64,000 nt of DNA from Asterochloris sp. CNOR1 (Eukaryota > Chlorophyta > Trebouxiophyceae > Trebouxiales > Trebouxiaceae): NCBI GenBank assembly GCA_963969365.1, contig OZ017746.1:1302001-1366000 (forward strand). Direction: 5' to 3'. Below, piece by piece: positions 1 through 10,627 of the stretch; position 1 is the stretch's first letter; each line of letters begins with the position of its first letter. A model generated the notes under the pieces. It searched no databases. It was given only the letters and a program-made list of their open reading frames with translations, and was not told where the DNA came from. Made by a program: the position numbers and the translations under genes.

Positions 1-18
1 CCTCTTGCCCAGGCTTAC

Positions 19-211
19 CTTGGAGCCTTATCTGCTGGTTCTTCCGGCCAGCATGCACGGCTTCAATGAGCTGCTCGCCGGAACTGGTGCTTTCAGCATT
101 GCCCTTGAGCTCTGATGCCACAGAGGGCAGCAGGGAAGGGGTAGGCATGTCGACAAGCTGCTGGGGCATCATTAAGCCAGCAGCTGGTGCTGGCAAGACA
201 GAGGCCTGCAT
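19..211 (-). CDS. 5' coding exon of an unrecognised gene (runs off the left edge)
   Basis: The first coding exon starts at ATG 211 and ends at a GTAAGC donor after base 19, leaving phase 1. It encodes about 64 residues beginning MQASVLPAPAAG and ending near HAGRKNQQIRLQ. An in-frame stop lies upstream of this ATG, which supports the start. The segment is rich in Ala, Pro, Ser and Gln, looks disordered, and ends in a basic stretch. No family is recognised. A TATATAT motif lies about 60 bp upstream. The rest of the gene is outside the window, so function cannot be judged. Confidence 0.5.
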
Positions 212-272
212 CCCGGAATCGAAGCTGCACCAGGAGCCTGCAAACGAGCTGACTTGGCCTTGCAATCTGACC

Positions 273-279
273 TATATAT
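273..279 (-). promoter_or_regulatory. TATA-like element
   Basis: TATATAT lies 62 bp upstream of the ATG at 211, in the 270 bp between that gene and the SmE stop codon. Spacing suits a core promoter of the left-edge gene, but no transcript data support it. Confidence 0.35.
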
Positions 280-481
280 GTGGTTACTGCAGCAGATTGT
301 AGCCTGGTTTTGAAGCTTCATGGGCTCTTGCTGCAGAAGTTGCTATGAATGTTGCTGCTGCAGTGACAAATTTATGTGGCTTCACTCCAGATTTGCTTGT
401 CAGATGAATTCATGTGTTCTAGGTGTCGTTGGTCAGGCAAGGGGCGGTATGACAGCATACTGGGGGGAGTGGGCGGAGTAT

Positions 482-1445
482 TTATGCTGCAGCTTGACGG
501 CCAACGGTCTGCATCAGGGTGATGTTGTCGCCCTTGAGCAGGATGCGACCTGTATACCATGTTGAGGGTCATCTCAGCAACAGCAACAGGCGGAGCCACA
601 GGCTGCCAGGCAGCAATGAAGTGGACTACAAACCCAATAAGTGGGAGTCTGCCATGCAGTCAGGCAGTAGTACAGCATGAACAGAAAACTTGCCATGCAG
701 GAACCCCCAACGTGCAGAAAAGGTCAAGTGAGAGAGGCTGGCAGGCAATGTTGCAATCAAGAGCTCTTGATCAAAAATTGAGCAGCAGCAGCCATGCCGC
801 AATGCAGCTGGGGTGAGCACCCTTGGGCAAAGTGCTCACCCAGGGGCTTTCGTGACTTCCGCTTTACTGACACCTCCTCTGCCTCATCTAGCACCAGGTT
901 CATGTATTCATCAAACCCCTGCAGTCGCTCAGCAAGGTTAGATCCATGCATGCTGCAGATGGGCCTCCAACAGAGCAGGTCTACCCCGTCGTCAGGCCAC
1001 TCACAATGATCCTGCCCTCAATCCTCAGGTCTGTCTGCTCAAAAAGCCAGACCTGAATCTTCTGTCTGCTTTGCAAAAATCTGAAAATCAAGTTCTGCAG
1101 CAGCAAGGGGAGCCATGCTAGGGTGTGAGCATGTTCCCATCAAAATGCAGAGACCATGGGCAGATGGAGCTTACAATGGGCTGGGTCATGATCCTCTGTG
1201 CATTGCAGGGCAAAAGAAATCACGTTAGTGACTGAAGGCCAGCAGACAGGCAGAACTACAACAGCCCAACCATGCAGGCACTGCAGGACTTCTCTGAGAG
1301 GCTTCGGCCGCACCTTGACTGCAAGGCAGGGCGTGTCATTTGTCAAGTGGGCAGGGTCAGCAGCGCAATGGCAGCCTGCAGCTGATCTGCCCAGCCCTGT
1401 TATGCTGCATGCTAGTTGTGTGGGCCACTCACCTTTGGGAGGCAT
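482..1445 (-). CDS. SNRPE: Small nuclear ribonucleoprotein E (SmE)
   Basis: Core Sm-ring subunit of spliceosomal U1, U2, U4 and U5 snRNPs. Exons, high to low: 1433-1445, 1314-1318, 1175-1195, 1005-1094, 840-918, 482-549; all phases close to give 91 residues, the usual size (88-92). The protein starts MPPK, then [31 protein letters not shown], the Sm1 block [16 protein letters not shown], and the Sm2 block [15 protein letters not shown], matching plant and animal SmE nearly residue for residue. It ends VGRQAAA. The second exon (TCAAG, 5 nt) is the weakest part: it supplies VK and restores frame between MPPK and RIMTQPI. Divergent neighbour TAF5 starts 270 bp away. Confidence 0.93.
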
Positions 1446-1714
1446 GATGGGCAAGCTGGGGGCGGGATGTCCGCCGCAACGGGATCTAGCAGGTCAGATG
1501 ACCGTTTGGCAGGGAGGCAGTCCTTGGACCCAGCAGGTGAACGCGCGAGCAGCACAACAAAAACCAGCAGGCACTGGAGTCAGTCGACCGGATTGAAAAT
1601 CACTGATCTGGCATGTACATGATGGCAGCGCCACACTGAGGACACCATGCCTCCGTTTGTGGGGGCTCTGAGTCCTGCTCATGTTCAGTCTTGCAATCTG
1701 AAAGGGCCTTCCTC

Positions 1715-4700
1715 ATGCAATCCCAACAGCAGGAGCTTCAGCAAAAGCTGGCATTGGACAGGCTGGTGCTGGAATACTGTAGGAGGAAAGGGTGAGAGCA
1801 ACAGTGCACCATAGCAGCAAAATCTGGCAACATCATGCCCTGCCAGCTTGCACACCCCTTCCTTACAGCAGAGCAACTGATCTGCGGCAGGTTCAGAGCT
1901 ACAGAGCAGAGCCTCCGCCAAGAGTCAGGTGTCCCGCCTGAGATGGCCTTCACCTCCTCACTGGCCCAGGAGGGCAGCCTGGTGGACAACCTGCTGCACT
2001 TCCTGGCCGATGAGGGGCCCTCAGGGCTGCTGGAGGGCTACGTCAAGCTGGGCACCTGGGTGGACAACACTCTGGATCTGTACAAGGTACTGCTGGGACC
2101 CCATCATGCTCTGTCTGGCTGGGAGAGCTGCCTTGCAATCTGCTGACCGGCAAGCCCTGGCGGCATGGGCTGCTGCTCGTGTTCAGAGGCGCTGACTCAG
2201 GGTCAATGTGATACCCATTGGCCTTGGCTTCTCCTGAGCAAGCTTGCGCTAAGGTGCTGCACATAGCAAAGGATGAGTCAGTCAGGTTGTTTTCCACTCC
2301 CCATGGTACAGTGCGAGCTGGAACGAGTGCTGTACCCTGTCTTCATTCACTGCTACCTGGATCTGGTGGGGTCGCGGGTGGCTGCTGGGGAGGCCCAGAA
2401 GTTCATGACAGAGAACAAGCATCGATTTGTGGAGGCTGGGAATCAATCCTCTAATCGTAGGCAGCAGGTGAGGGATGCACAGGCCACCAGGCGTCCCCTC
2501 ACCCTGAGTCACACCCAAGGCAATGTGGGCACACCAGCAGCACCTGTTGTTTTACCTGTCCTGGAAGCATCAGCTGCACCCGCCTGCTTGCGATGCGATC
2601 TGCTGTCCCACTCATACACAGCGTCCAAGCATCAAACGGGCTTTGCCACCTCAAGTTCAGGATATGTCTCTCTCAAATGGCTGCCTCACATCGGCGCTGC
2701 AGGGGAGTCTCTGTGCTATGTTCTTCAGGTAATGGCTGTCTTGAATGGCTGTCTAACCTTGCCGCTGCAGGAGATTCAAGACCTGTCCAGCGTTTCTGTG
2801 CCGGAGCACATCGATGCGAACCGTACAGCTCGTGCAGCTCAGGAGCAACGCTATCCTGTCAAGCTGACGCAGTACGGGCTGCACCTACTCATGCACTTCT
2901 TGCAGAGCGCCAAGCTGTTCCAGATCCTCAGCATCGTGAACAGGAGAGTGGACATTCAGGTGAAATCTGTCAACAGACTGCATAAGCGCCGACATGCTGA
3001 CCGCTGCATATTGCCGAGCTGTTTCCCTTGTGCAAAGGCCGGGCACATCAGTGTGGCATCAGAGTGCCGCTTGTGTTGCAGGGGCACATTGCTGAGAATG
3101 TCCAAGCTGGTTTCCTCTCACCTAAGCAGGGCAGCTGAGTGGAAACGAGCATTCCTTGTTCTTATTGGCCATGGGCGCACATGTCTTGCCACAGCTGCCT
3201 CAATGAGGATTGCTGCAGCCCCAGGTTCATGTTGCAGTGATTCCAACCCCATGCTTTCGAATACATCTCTTGGGCATTTGCAGGTTACAGATGGATTTGG
3301 GAAGCCAGCAGATGGTGTGGATGGCAGCGCGGAGATCAGCCTGCTGCTGGGAGCTCAGCACATTGAGATGCAGACAGTCAACACAAAGCCGCTGATGCTT
3401 AGCCTGCTCCAGGTGTGCCTGAGCCCTGCTCTGATGCATCAAGCAAGCCCTGCCCACATTGCAAGCCCAAGCTGCTTTCTTGCCTAAAGCTTCTTGGGTG
3501 TGCCCAGAAGGTGGCAGTGTCACTCTCGGTATCTGCCCTGCCTGCTGCACAAGTGAGTCTGACGCTGCACATAGTCTGCGGGGGGAGTTGGCAACCGCAG
3601 CAGGCTGAATCAGGACTCAGGGCCACTTTGTGTCCCATCACGTGTGGGACCGCTCTGGAGGTGACCGCCTGGGAGCCTTGGCTAAGCAGCAAGGTCCAAA
3701 CAGTTTCCCCTGTGCAGGACAGCCCTGAGGACAAGTATGCTGAGCTCAAGGCTGAGGAGGCCGCCGCCGAGGTGCCAACCCATGACGCGGATGGCAAGCA
3801 GCTCACCAAAAAGCAGCAGGGCCAGGAGCGCAAAAGGGCAGAGAAGGAGAGGGCGGAGGCCAAGAAGCACGCTGCAGCCAAGATGCACCCTCAGGTAGGG
3901 CCAGGCTGGGTGCTGCAGAGAGTATGGACCCTACAAGTGGGGCCTGCAGACATGCAGCTTGCCAGAAGATGAAGATGCTGCTGTTGTCGAGCTCAGGTGC
4001 GACAAGCAGTGCGCAGGAGGATGCAGGTTCCATGGCCAGGCCCCAGGGGGTTGACCCTGCTCAATGTCATTGCATGTATGCTGCAGTTGGTGCAACTAAG
4101 TGCGGTTTGCAGCATTTCCCATTCCCTTCCAAGGCAGGCAAGCACTTGCAGTGGCTGCTGCAGATTCCTATGCTTCCCCTGCCGGACGAGCTGCAAGCTG
4201 CAATGATGAGCAGCATCGACGCGCGAGCTGAGCTGAGCCCTGAAGACCTGCCCTCAGCTGTGCTGTACACCTTTGTCAACACCCACAAGTCCCTGCACTG
4301 CGCCACCACCTCAGAAGACGGCACGCTAGTGGCAGGTGGGGTCTTCAATAAGGGACAGCCTGCTGCTTTACCATACCCTGTCGCCTCCGCTGAAGATGCA
4401 GCAACTTTCTGTTGCGGCCCTTGAGTGCAGACGCAACCTGCATGGTGCAGCTATTCGGTGCCCTTTGCATTGCATGGATTAAGCACTTGCTCCCGTGTCT
4501 GCGGTGCAGGCGGCTTTGCAGACTCCTCCGTGCGTGTCTTTGACGTGGCCAGTCAGAACAGCAATGTTGCAGACGGTGCAGCCCCTGGCATGGCACTGGA
4601 AGGGGGTGCCACCATGCTCTGGGGCCACTCAGCTGCTGTAAATGCAGTCGACTTCAGCCCAGACTTGCGCCTCCTGTTCAGCGCGTCTGTGGATGGTACC

Positions 4701-6323
4701 ATCAGGCTGTGGAGCCTAGGTCTTGCAGCCAACCTGGTAGCCTATAGGTGTGCTGCTATTGCTGTCTTGGTCAAGCTGGAAAGTTCGGTAGCTCAGAGGT
4801 TTCTTGCTATTGCTTTCCAGGCCAAGCTGGAACTGTGTGTCCAGGCTCCTGGTGCACTGGACGCACAGTCTCTGGGAAAGGCCTGGCATGAGTTTCACAA
4901 GACTGCCCCAAGATGCCTCTGTTGTGTGTCTTCCCGAAAAGCGTCTGCCGCAGGTGCAGCTCAGCCTGCAGCTTTGCGCTTGTCCCGACAGCCACAGGCT
5001 GAGATTGGCCTGCCTATCTTGCAGGGCCCATATGTTCCCGGTGTGGGATGTAGCGTCCTGCCCCCACGGCCTCTACTTTGCCAGCGGGTCTGCTGACAGG
5101 ACAGCACGCCTGTGGAGCACCGAGCGAGCACAGCCGTTGCGCATCCTTGCAGGTGAGGCGTGAGACGAGGTCGCCCTACTGCAGGTTGTGGCACAGCAGG
5201 CAAAGCCGCTGGGCCTCTGTGAAGGCAAGACACCAGATGAGCTCGGTCTGGTCAGTAGGAAACAAGCTTGCATTTGGCCGCATGAGCAGAGTTGACGCAG
5301 CCTCCATGGAGCTTTGCAGGCGACAACTGCAAGGAGCTCATTGGTGCACGCAGAAGGGCAGGTCAGCAAGGCGTGCAGTGCTGCCGCTGAGTGTGTACCC
5401 GTCTCCAAGCTGGTTGCTGCTCGGGTGCAGGTCACCAGGCTGACGTGGATGTTGTGCGGTGGCACCCCAACAGCCACTATGTGGCCAGCGGCAGCACCGA
5501 CAGCTCCATCCGCCTGTGGGATGTGAGGAGCGGCAAGGCCAGCCGCATCTTCCTGGGCCACAGGGCACCGGTAAGGGGGCATCGCAGTCTCTGCAAGTCC
5601 TACAGCACCCTGGTCAGGCTGCAGCCCAGACAGGCACAAGGGTGCAGCTCCAGCACTGGGTGCTTGCAGTGGACTGGAACTGGTTCTGATTCACATGCCG
5701 CACACAGGAACAGTGAGATCCTGTCCCGGCATGCATTGGGCACATGCAGGAAGGTGCACTCAGCTGCTGGCTCGTGTATGAATGTGCCCTGCCTGCTCGC
5801 AGATCACAGCGCTGGCCTTTTCCCCTGATGGACAGACTCTGTTGTCAGGGAGCGAAGATGGCAGCATGGCTGCTTGGGACCTAGGGTCAGCCCGGCGGCT
5901 GGCCTCCATGCACGGTCACCGGAGCGCAGTGTGGAGCCTGGCTTTCAGTCATGGGGCAGGCAGTCTGCTGGCCTCAGGTGAGCTGATGCATTTTCCTCTG
6001 CAGGCATCTGCAGACGGCATCTGTACCTCGCCCACCTTCCAGGCCAGATGCTGAACGCTAAACACTACTACAGGCACTACTTGCATGCTTGCGCGGAGGC
6101 ATCCTATTGGGAGGGGATTGCGTCATCCCTCTGTCTCTGTGCATGTGCAGGCAGCGCAGACCAGACGGTGCGGCTCTGGTCCTCCAAGTTACCAGAGACT
6201 CTGGCCGCAGAGGGGACCCCGCTCCTTAAGACCCTCAAAACCAAGGCCACACCTGTCTTCCATGTGCATTTCATGCGCACCAATTTGCTCATGGCAGCAG
6301 GGGCTCTCACCCTTGGAAGGTAG
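1715..6323 (+). CDS. TAF5: Transcription initiation factor TFIID subunit 5 (TAF5)
   Basis: Scaffold subunit of the general transcription factor TFIID (and in some lineages SAGA). Twelve exons: 1715-1791, 1891-2086, 2312-2467, 2771-2959, 3284-3412, 3718-3894, 4164-4335, 4510-4747, 5025-5152, 5431-5570, 5803-5977, 6151-6323; phases close to 649 residues, close to plant TAF5. Residues 1-40 hold a LisH-like segment (LVLEYCRRKGFRATE), followed by the NTD2 helical domain with LERVLYPVFIHCYLDLV. A charged Lys/Glu linker (about 250-308) precedes six WD40 repeats from about 345 to the end, with hallmark pieces LWGHSAAVNAVDFSPD, FASGSADRTARLWS, VASGSTDSSIRLWD, LSGSEDGSMAAWD and GSADQTVRLWSS. The tail HVHFMRTNLLMAAG matches the TAF5 C-terminus. 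Start is the first ATG in frame with LisH. PIG-L follows 113 bp downstream on the same strand. Confidence 0.95.
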
Positions 6324-6436
6324 CTTGGCTGCCGAACGTCGCCCTTTCAGCCCCCACCTCAGTGAACCCTTTAAGGGTAAAGGGAATCTGAAACGCGTTT
6401 TGTCAAGAGTGAAAGCAGCTCGTCCATGCTGCTGTG

Positions 6437-8463
6437 ATGCGCACCGTGCAGGAAAGTCTGCTCCCAGTGTGCCAGCAACCTCCTGCCAAAGCTCAGCAGC
6501 AGAAGTCTGGCTGCTGCCTTCTTACCTTGTTCTGTGCGCTTTTCCTCTTGTTGAGCATCCTTTCAGTGGGACCCTGGGCTCTAGCCTGCCTTGTGCCAGC
6601 TTTCAGCGGAGCAGTGGCAGCTCACCTTGGCATCGGAGAGCAAGCTGGGCCCATTCTGCTGGTGACAGCCCATCCCGACGACGAGAGCTTGTTCTTTGGG
6701 CCCACGATCACAGCGCTGCGGAACGCACAGCAGGAGGTTTTCCTCTTATGCATGACGACGGGTAAGGTGCCGTTCAAAGCCTCTCCCCCCCGCCCATATG
6801 GTTGGACAGCGTTCACGCAGCCCTGTGCACTCGTTCCTTGCTGGCCACAGCCAGGCACCACAAATGCATGATGCCATCAAGAGCACTGTGCCTTCTGCCA
6901 GCTACTCAGCTGCTGTTTTGCTGAGGTCTGCAACCTCGCCTCTGTAGGTAACGCACATGGACAGGGCAATCTTCGGAGACTGGAGCTTCTGGAGGCCACG
7001 AGGCATTTTGATGTGAGGCATTTGCCACGCTGCAGTGCTGTAGCTGCCAGGCTGTAGATGCTGCACTCGCCTTTCCATGGCCTACGCAAGCGTTTCCACA
7101 TGCCTGCGCGAGATGCTGGGCCATGTGCCAAGAGTTACTCATGGTGACAACCGGGGTGCTTGCTGTGCCTGCAGATAGCACAGGAGCGGGTCCACCTGGT
7201 GAATAACACAGGCCTGCAGGTGCGACAGCCCATGTTCATGTGCCTGCACACTCTGGGCCCGGCTTGCGACCATGAAACCCCCAGCTGGCGTGGCATGCAT
7301 GTGTCGCTCATGACGGTCTGCATTACCTGCAGGACGGTCATGATGTAGAATGGAACATCACATTAGTTCGAGAGATTATAAGTGAAGAGGCCAGGAGCCG
7401 CAGAGCTGGCACGGTGAGGCCAGCGCTGGATGTGGGCTTGATGTGCCAGACACCCCATCAGGCAGATGCTATGCCTCACGTTGTTAAGCACACCCCCTGG
7501 GGCATGGCCTGCTGCCGTCCTGTTGGAAAGTCGCTGCAGCATCTGCTCCGCTTTGCCCCTGTGTCAATGTCGCAGCCTCACCTTATTAGTACCTGGCCAT
7601 GCAGATCATCTCCTTTGATGGGGCTGGGGTGACAGGTCACAAAAATCACATGGCCATCAGCTCAGCAGTCCAGCAATTGGTAGAGTCGTGTGGGGGTGCG
7701 GAGGACTGCCCGGCAGCCTGGAAGCTGATCAGTGCAGGCAGCTGGCAGAAGTACACATCCATGCTGGATGCCCTGCCAGCAGGGCCCCAGCGAGAGTCCG
7801 TTCAAACGGCATGCTACCTCAATAGGGGGTTGGTACGGAGCTTCAGGGCTTTTGGCGCCCACTGGTCGCAACGGCGCTGGTGAGTGCTGGCTGCCTGTGT
7901 GCCCGCTTTACTTGGGTGTGGCAGTGGGTTTGTGATGTGCTGGCAGGGGAATGCCCCATGCTGGAGCTTGTTGCGTTTCATCATGGGGAATGCCCCATGC
8001 TGGAGCTTGTTGCGTTTCATCATGGGCAGTCGGCAGGGCAATGTCGCAAGCTGCAGACTTCTGTTGGAAGGGGGCAGTGCAGTGATGCCCCACTTATGCT
8101 CTCCTTCTGGGAGGCTGCTGCAGTGTTCACTCTTGAGCCTGCAGTCTGCAGCACCGCCTGCCCGCTGCAGCTGGGTGTGTTGCCAGGCTGGCCCAGCCTC
8201 ATGCAGGCAGGTTGCATGCCCCTGCGCCCTTCGTCCCTTCATCACAACTGCATGCTGGGCAGGGGACCTGCTCTGCACAGCATCTGCAGGCAGCAGGAAC
8301 AGTTGCCCACAACTTCTTTGCTGAGACTTCAAACCCCTGACACTCATGCCCCTGCCGCAGGTGGAAACACTTTTTGTTCTCGCGGTACACATTCATCAAC
8401 ATCCTGCAACGAGTCAGCAGACAGTCCCTGACATGGCCCAGCCCACTGGAGCGGCACCTATAA
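6437..8463 (+). CDS. PIGL: N-acetylglucosaminyl-phosphatidylinositol de-N-acetylase (PIG-L)
   Basis: Second step of GPI-anchor synthesis: removes acetate from GlcNAc-PI on the cytosolic ER face. Exons 6437-6761, 6948-7012, 7175-7219, 7333-7413, 7605-7879, 8361-8463; phases close to 297 residues (human 252). A hydrophobic N-terminal segment (about residues 25-50) is the predicted ER anchor, as in the family. The zinc motif AHPDDESLFF is intact, followed by GNAHGQGNLRRLELLEA, LQDGHDVEWN and the second catalytic block GVTGHKNHMAI, which carries the conserved HxNH histidines. The C-terminus FSRYTFINIL matches human FSRYMRINSL. The last intron contains a 39-bp tandem duplication. The first ATG in frame after the TAF5 stop was chosen as start. 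Confidence 0.92.
7946..8023. repeat. 39-bp tandem duplication in the last PIGL intron
   Basis: Two identical 39-bp units sit head to tail (period 39, starting 7946 and 7985). The unit begins GGGGAATGCCCCATGCTGG. It lies wholly within the 7880-8360 intron, so it does not alter the protein. The lack of mismatches suggests a recent event. Confidence 0.9.
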
Positions 8464-8976
8464 TGATCAGCCATGCGGCTGGGCCTTAGACAGGCGCCCT
8501 GATAGCACATGCCAGGCCCCGTTGTAGGCCGCCCAATGTATTTGACCCTGAACCCCCCAGCCTTCCATTCAACCGCGTCACAGTAAATCGAACTCCCATA
8601 TGTTGTCCAGCTAACTGCCCACCACCACCACACCAGAGAGCAAGTGCTGCCATTTGATGCTCACCTGAGTAGTGCTGACTGATTTCATGACTGACTGTGC
8701 GTTTCATTTATAAGACTGGTCCCCACATTCCTGCAACCGTTGTGGCATCCTGTGATGTGCTGCATTGCAAGCTGCTGCACATCACCCGCATTGGCCCCTG
8801 TTGGTTTTGTTCAAACAAGGGCCGGGACATTGTACCAGCCTGGATGAGAATTGAACATCACCAATTCAGGTTACAGAGCTGCTCTAAGATTCTGAATTTC
8901 TCCTGGTTGACAAGCAGGTTGCTGGACGGTTTGGTTCTATTACCCAAAGATGGGGAGTTTCCCTTCTTAGGCCGGA
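8464..8976. other. Intergenic, PIGL to bL9
   Basis: Untranslated DNA between two same-strand genes. It must hold the PIGL 3' end and bL9 promoter. TTTATAAG at about 8705 could be TATA-like but lies 270 bp from the bL9 ATG. No gene or repeat is seen. Confidence 0.5.
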
Positions 8977-9860
8977 ATGTTTCACAGCCGCAAGGCATTT
9001 GTCAGCGCAGTCCTGAGCGACTTGTCTGCTGTGATCACCAGAGGAGCCAAGAAATCTGCTGCAAAGCTTCCAGTGGTCCTGCTACAGGCAAGCTTTGTGT
9101 GGACTTTGTTTGAGCATTGCTTGCTATGTACAGCAACTGGCTGTCGACAAGTTTGAAGAGCCTGCTAGAGACTGGCTGACCACTTGAGAGTGCAGGAGGT
9201 CCCTGGCCTAGGCTTGCCGGCGCAGCAGGTCAATGTGCAGCACGGCTTTGCACGCAATTGGCTCATTCCGCAAGGCCAGGCTAAGGCGATCCCTGTGCAG
9301 CCTGACAGGCATCCACTCAGACTGAGATCAGCCATGCAACAGGTACATGGCCTTTGCACAGTGACAAACCCACATGCAAGCAAAATCTGAGCCCAGCATT
9401 GTCCATGCAGCGCGAGGCGGAGCCATCTCAGGCTGCCCTCAGTCAGAGCCAGCTTGCTGGGCCTGCTGCTGCACCTCAAAATGCTGAGGACCTAGAGGTG
9501 CAGCTGGAGGCTGTGCTTCAGATTCTCACAGAACGGAGTGTGGTGAGTGATGTCAGGTTTGGCCACCAGTCCTCCACCCGGCAGGCTTGGCCACCTTACC
9601 CCATGCGGTCTTGCTGACTTTGCAGCTGTGTCCTGCAGATAATGAAAAGCGAGGTGGATGAAGCTGGGGTCCTGAAAAAGCCTGTCACGCCCAAAGATGT
9701 CTCGGAGGCCATTGCCAAACAGCTGAGAGTAAATCTGGCCCAGGAGCTGCTCATCATGACGAGCCCCATAACAAGCCCTGGAGACTGGTCCGTACCTTTG
9801 CAAGTGACGTATGATGGAGCTGCTGAGGGACCAGCCGTGCTCCTCAAAGTGCAAGCTTGA
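8977..9860 (+). CDS. Organellar ribosomal protein bL9
   Basis: Large-subunit ribosomal protein bL9, nucleus-encoded and probably mitochondrial. Exons 8977-9087, 9196-9342, 9411-9542, 9639-9860, all phase 0, giving 203 residues (bacterial L9 about 150). A basic, Ser/Ala-rich presequence of about 30 residues (MFHSRKAFVSAVLSD, then RGAKKSAAK) precedes the L9 N-domain PVVLLQEVPGLGLPAQQVNV and the signature HGFARNWLIPQGQA (family consensus GYARNYLIPxGxA). A helical linker and a C-domain (VTPKDVSEAIAKQL) follow. Intron 1 has a GC donor (CAG then GCAAGC); the join is certain because it falls inside the conserved VVLLQ-EVPGLG strand. Plastid targeting cannot be excluded, since the presequence is short and not clearly plastid-like. 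Confidence 0.9.
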
Positions 9861-10627
9861 CCACCTCGATCTTGGCAGCTGAGCGCTGTTGTGCAGCAGG
9901 CCCTGTGTTTTTCAGTGTTGGTGGCAAAATGTTGGATGTTCAGCTTGACAGGAAGCAGGCTCTCACATCAGCACTCAAATCAAAGCACATTTGCAGCTTC
10001 AGGTCCCCACAAGCAGTCCCGCCCTCATCATAACAAGCAAACACCCTCCCAAAATAACTGCTCTGCTGCCAAGTGTCCAACAACAAAGCAGCTGCCAGAC
10101 TGGTCTATATCAGTTTGAAATGCTGCAATGTGGGGCTGGACCCCAGCCCAAGCATGCAAAGAGGCTCACTGCCCGCCTTCTGGACACTCAGCTGTTGTGG
10201 CATGTCTGTTTCATGTGCAACCCAAAATCAGTGCTGGCCACAGTGCTAGGTCGTTGTTGGCCTGCTTGATAAGGTCTGCTACCTGTGCTGTGTCAAAGTA
10301 ACTTCCAGCTACTGATGCTCACAGGTGGAGATCTTGCTGTATATCAAGCTCTTCAGGAGGCGTTGTGCAATTATGCTGGACAGACATGTCAAGCCAGGGG
10401 CAGCACTGCTGCACAAGGAACGTCAGTGAGCAGTGACAGGCCTGTGGGCTTGGGGCACTGCTGTGATCGGCCGCTGCGTGCGCTGGGGCAGCCCCTGGCT
10501 GCATGGCCTTTGGTCATGCCGCGCCCCCTGCAGCAGGACGCAGTGTAAACTTAGCAGGCTGCAGGGAGCACATGTGCTCGCCCATACTGAGCGTCACCAG
10601 GTCCTAGGAGCGGGGCGACAGCAGCAA
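9861..10627. other. Intergenic between convergent bL9 and CFAP97 genes
   Basis: About 770 bp between two stop codons. Open stretches here are short and show no family resemblance. It should contain both 3' untranslated regions; no other feature is supported. Confidence 0.5.

Noticed and set aside
2273-3487. A 404-codon continuous open frame in TAF5
   Set aside because: It is TAF5 exons 3-5 read through their introns; the intron parts have no homology and flanking GT and AG sites are clear.
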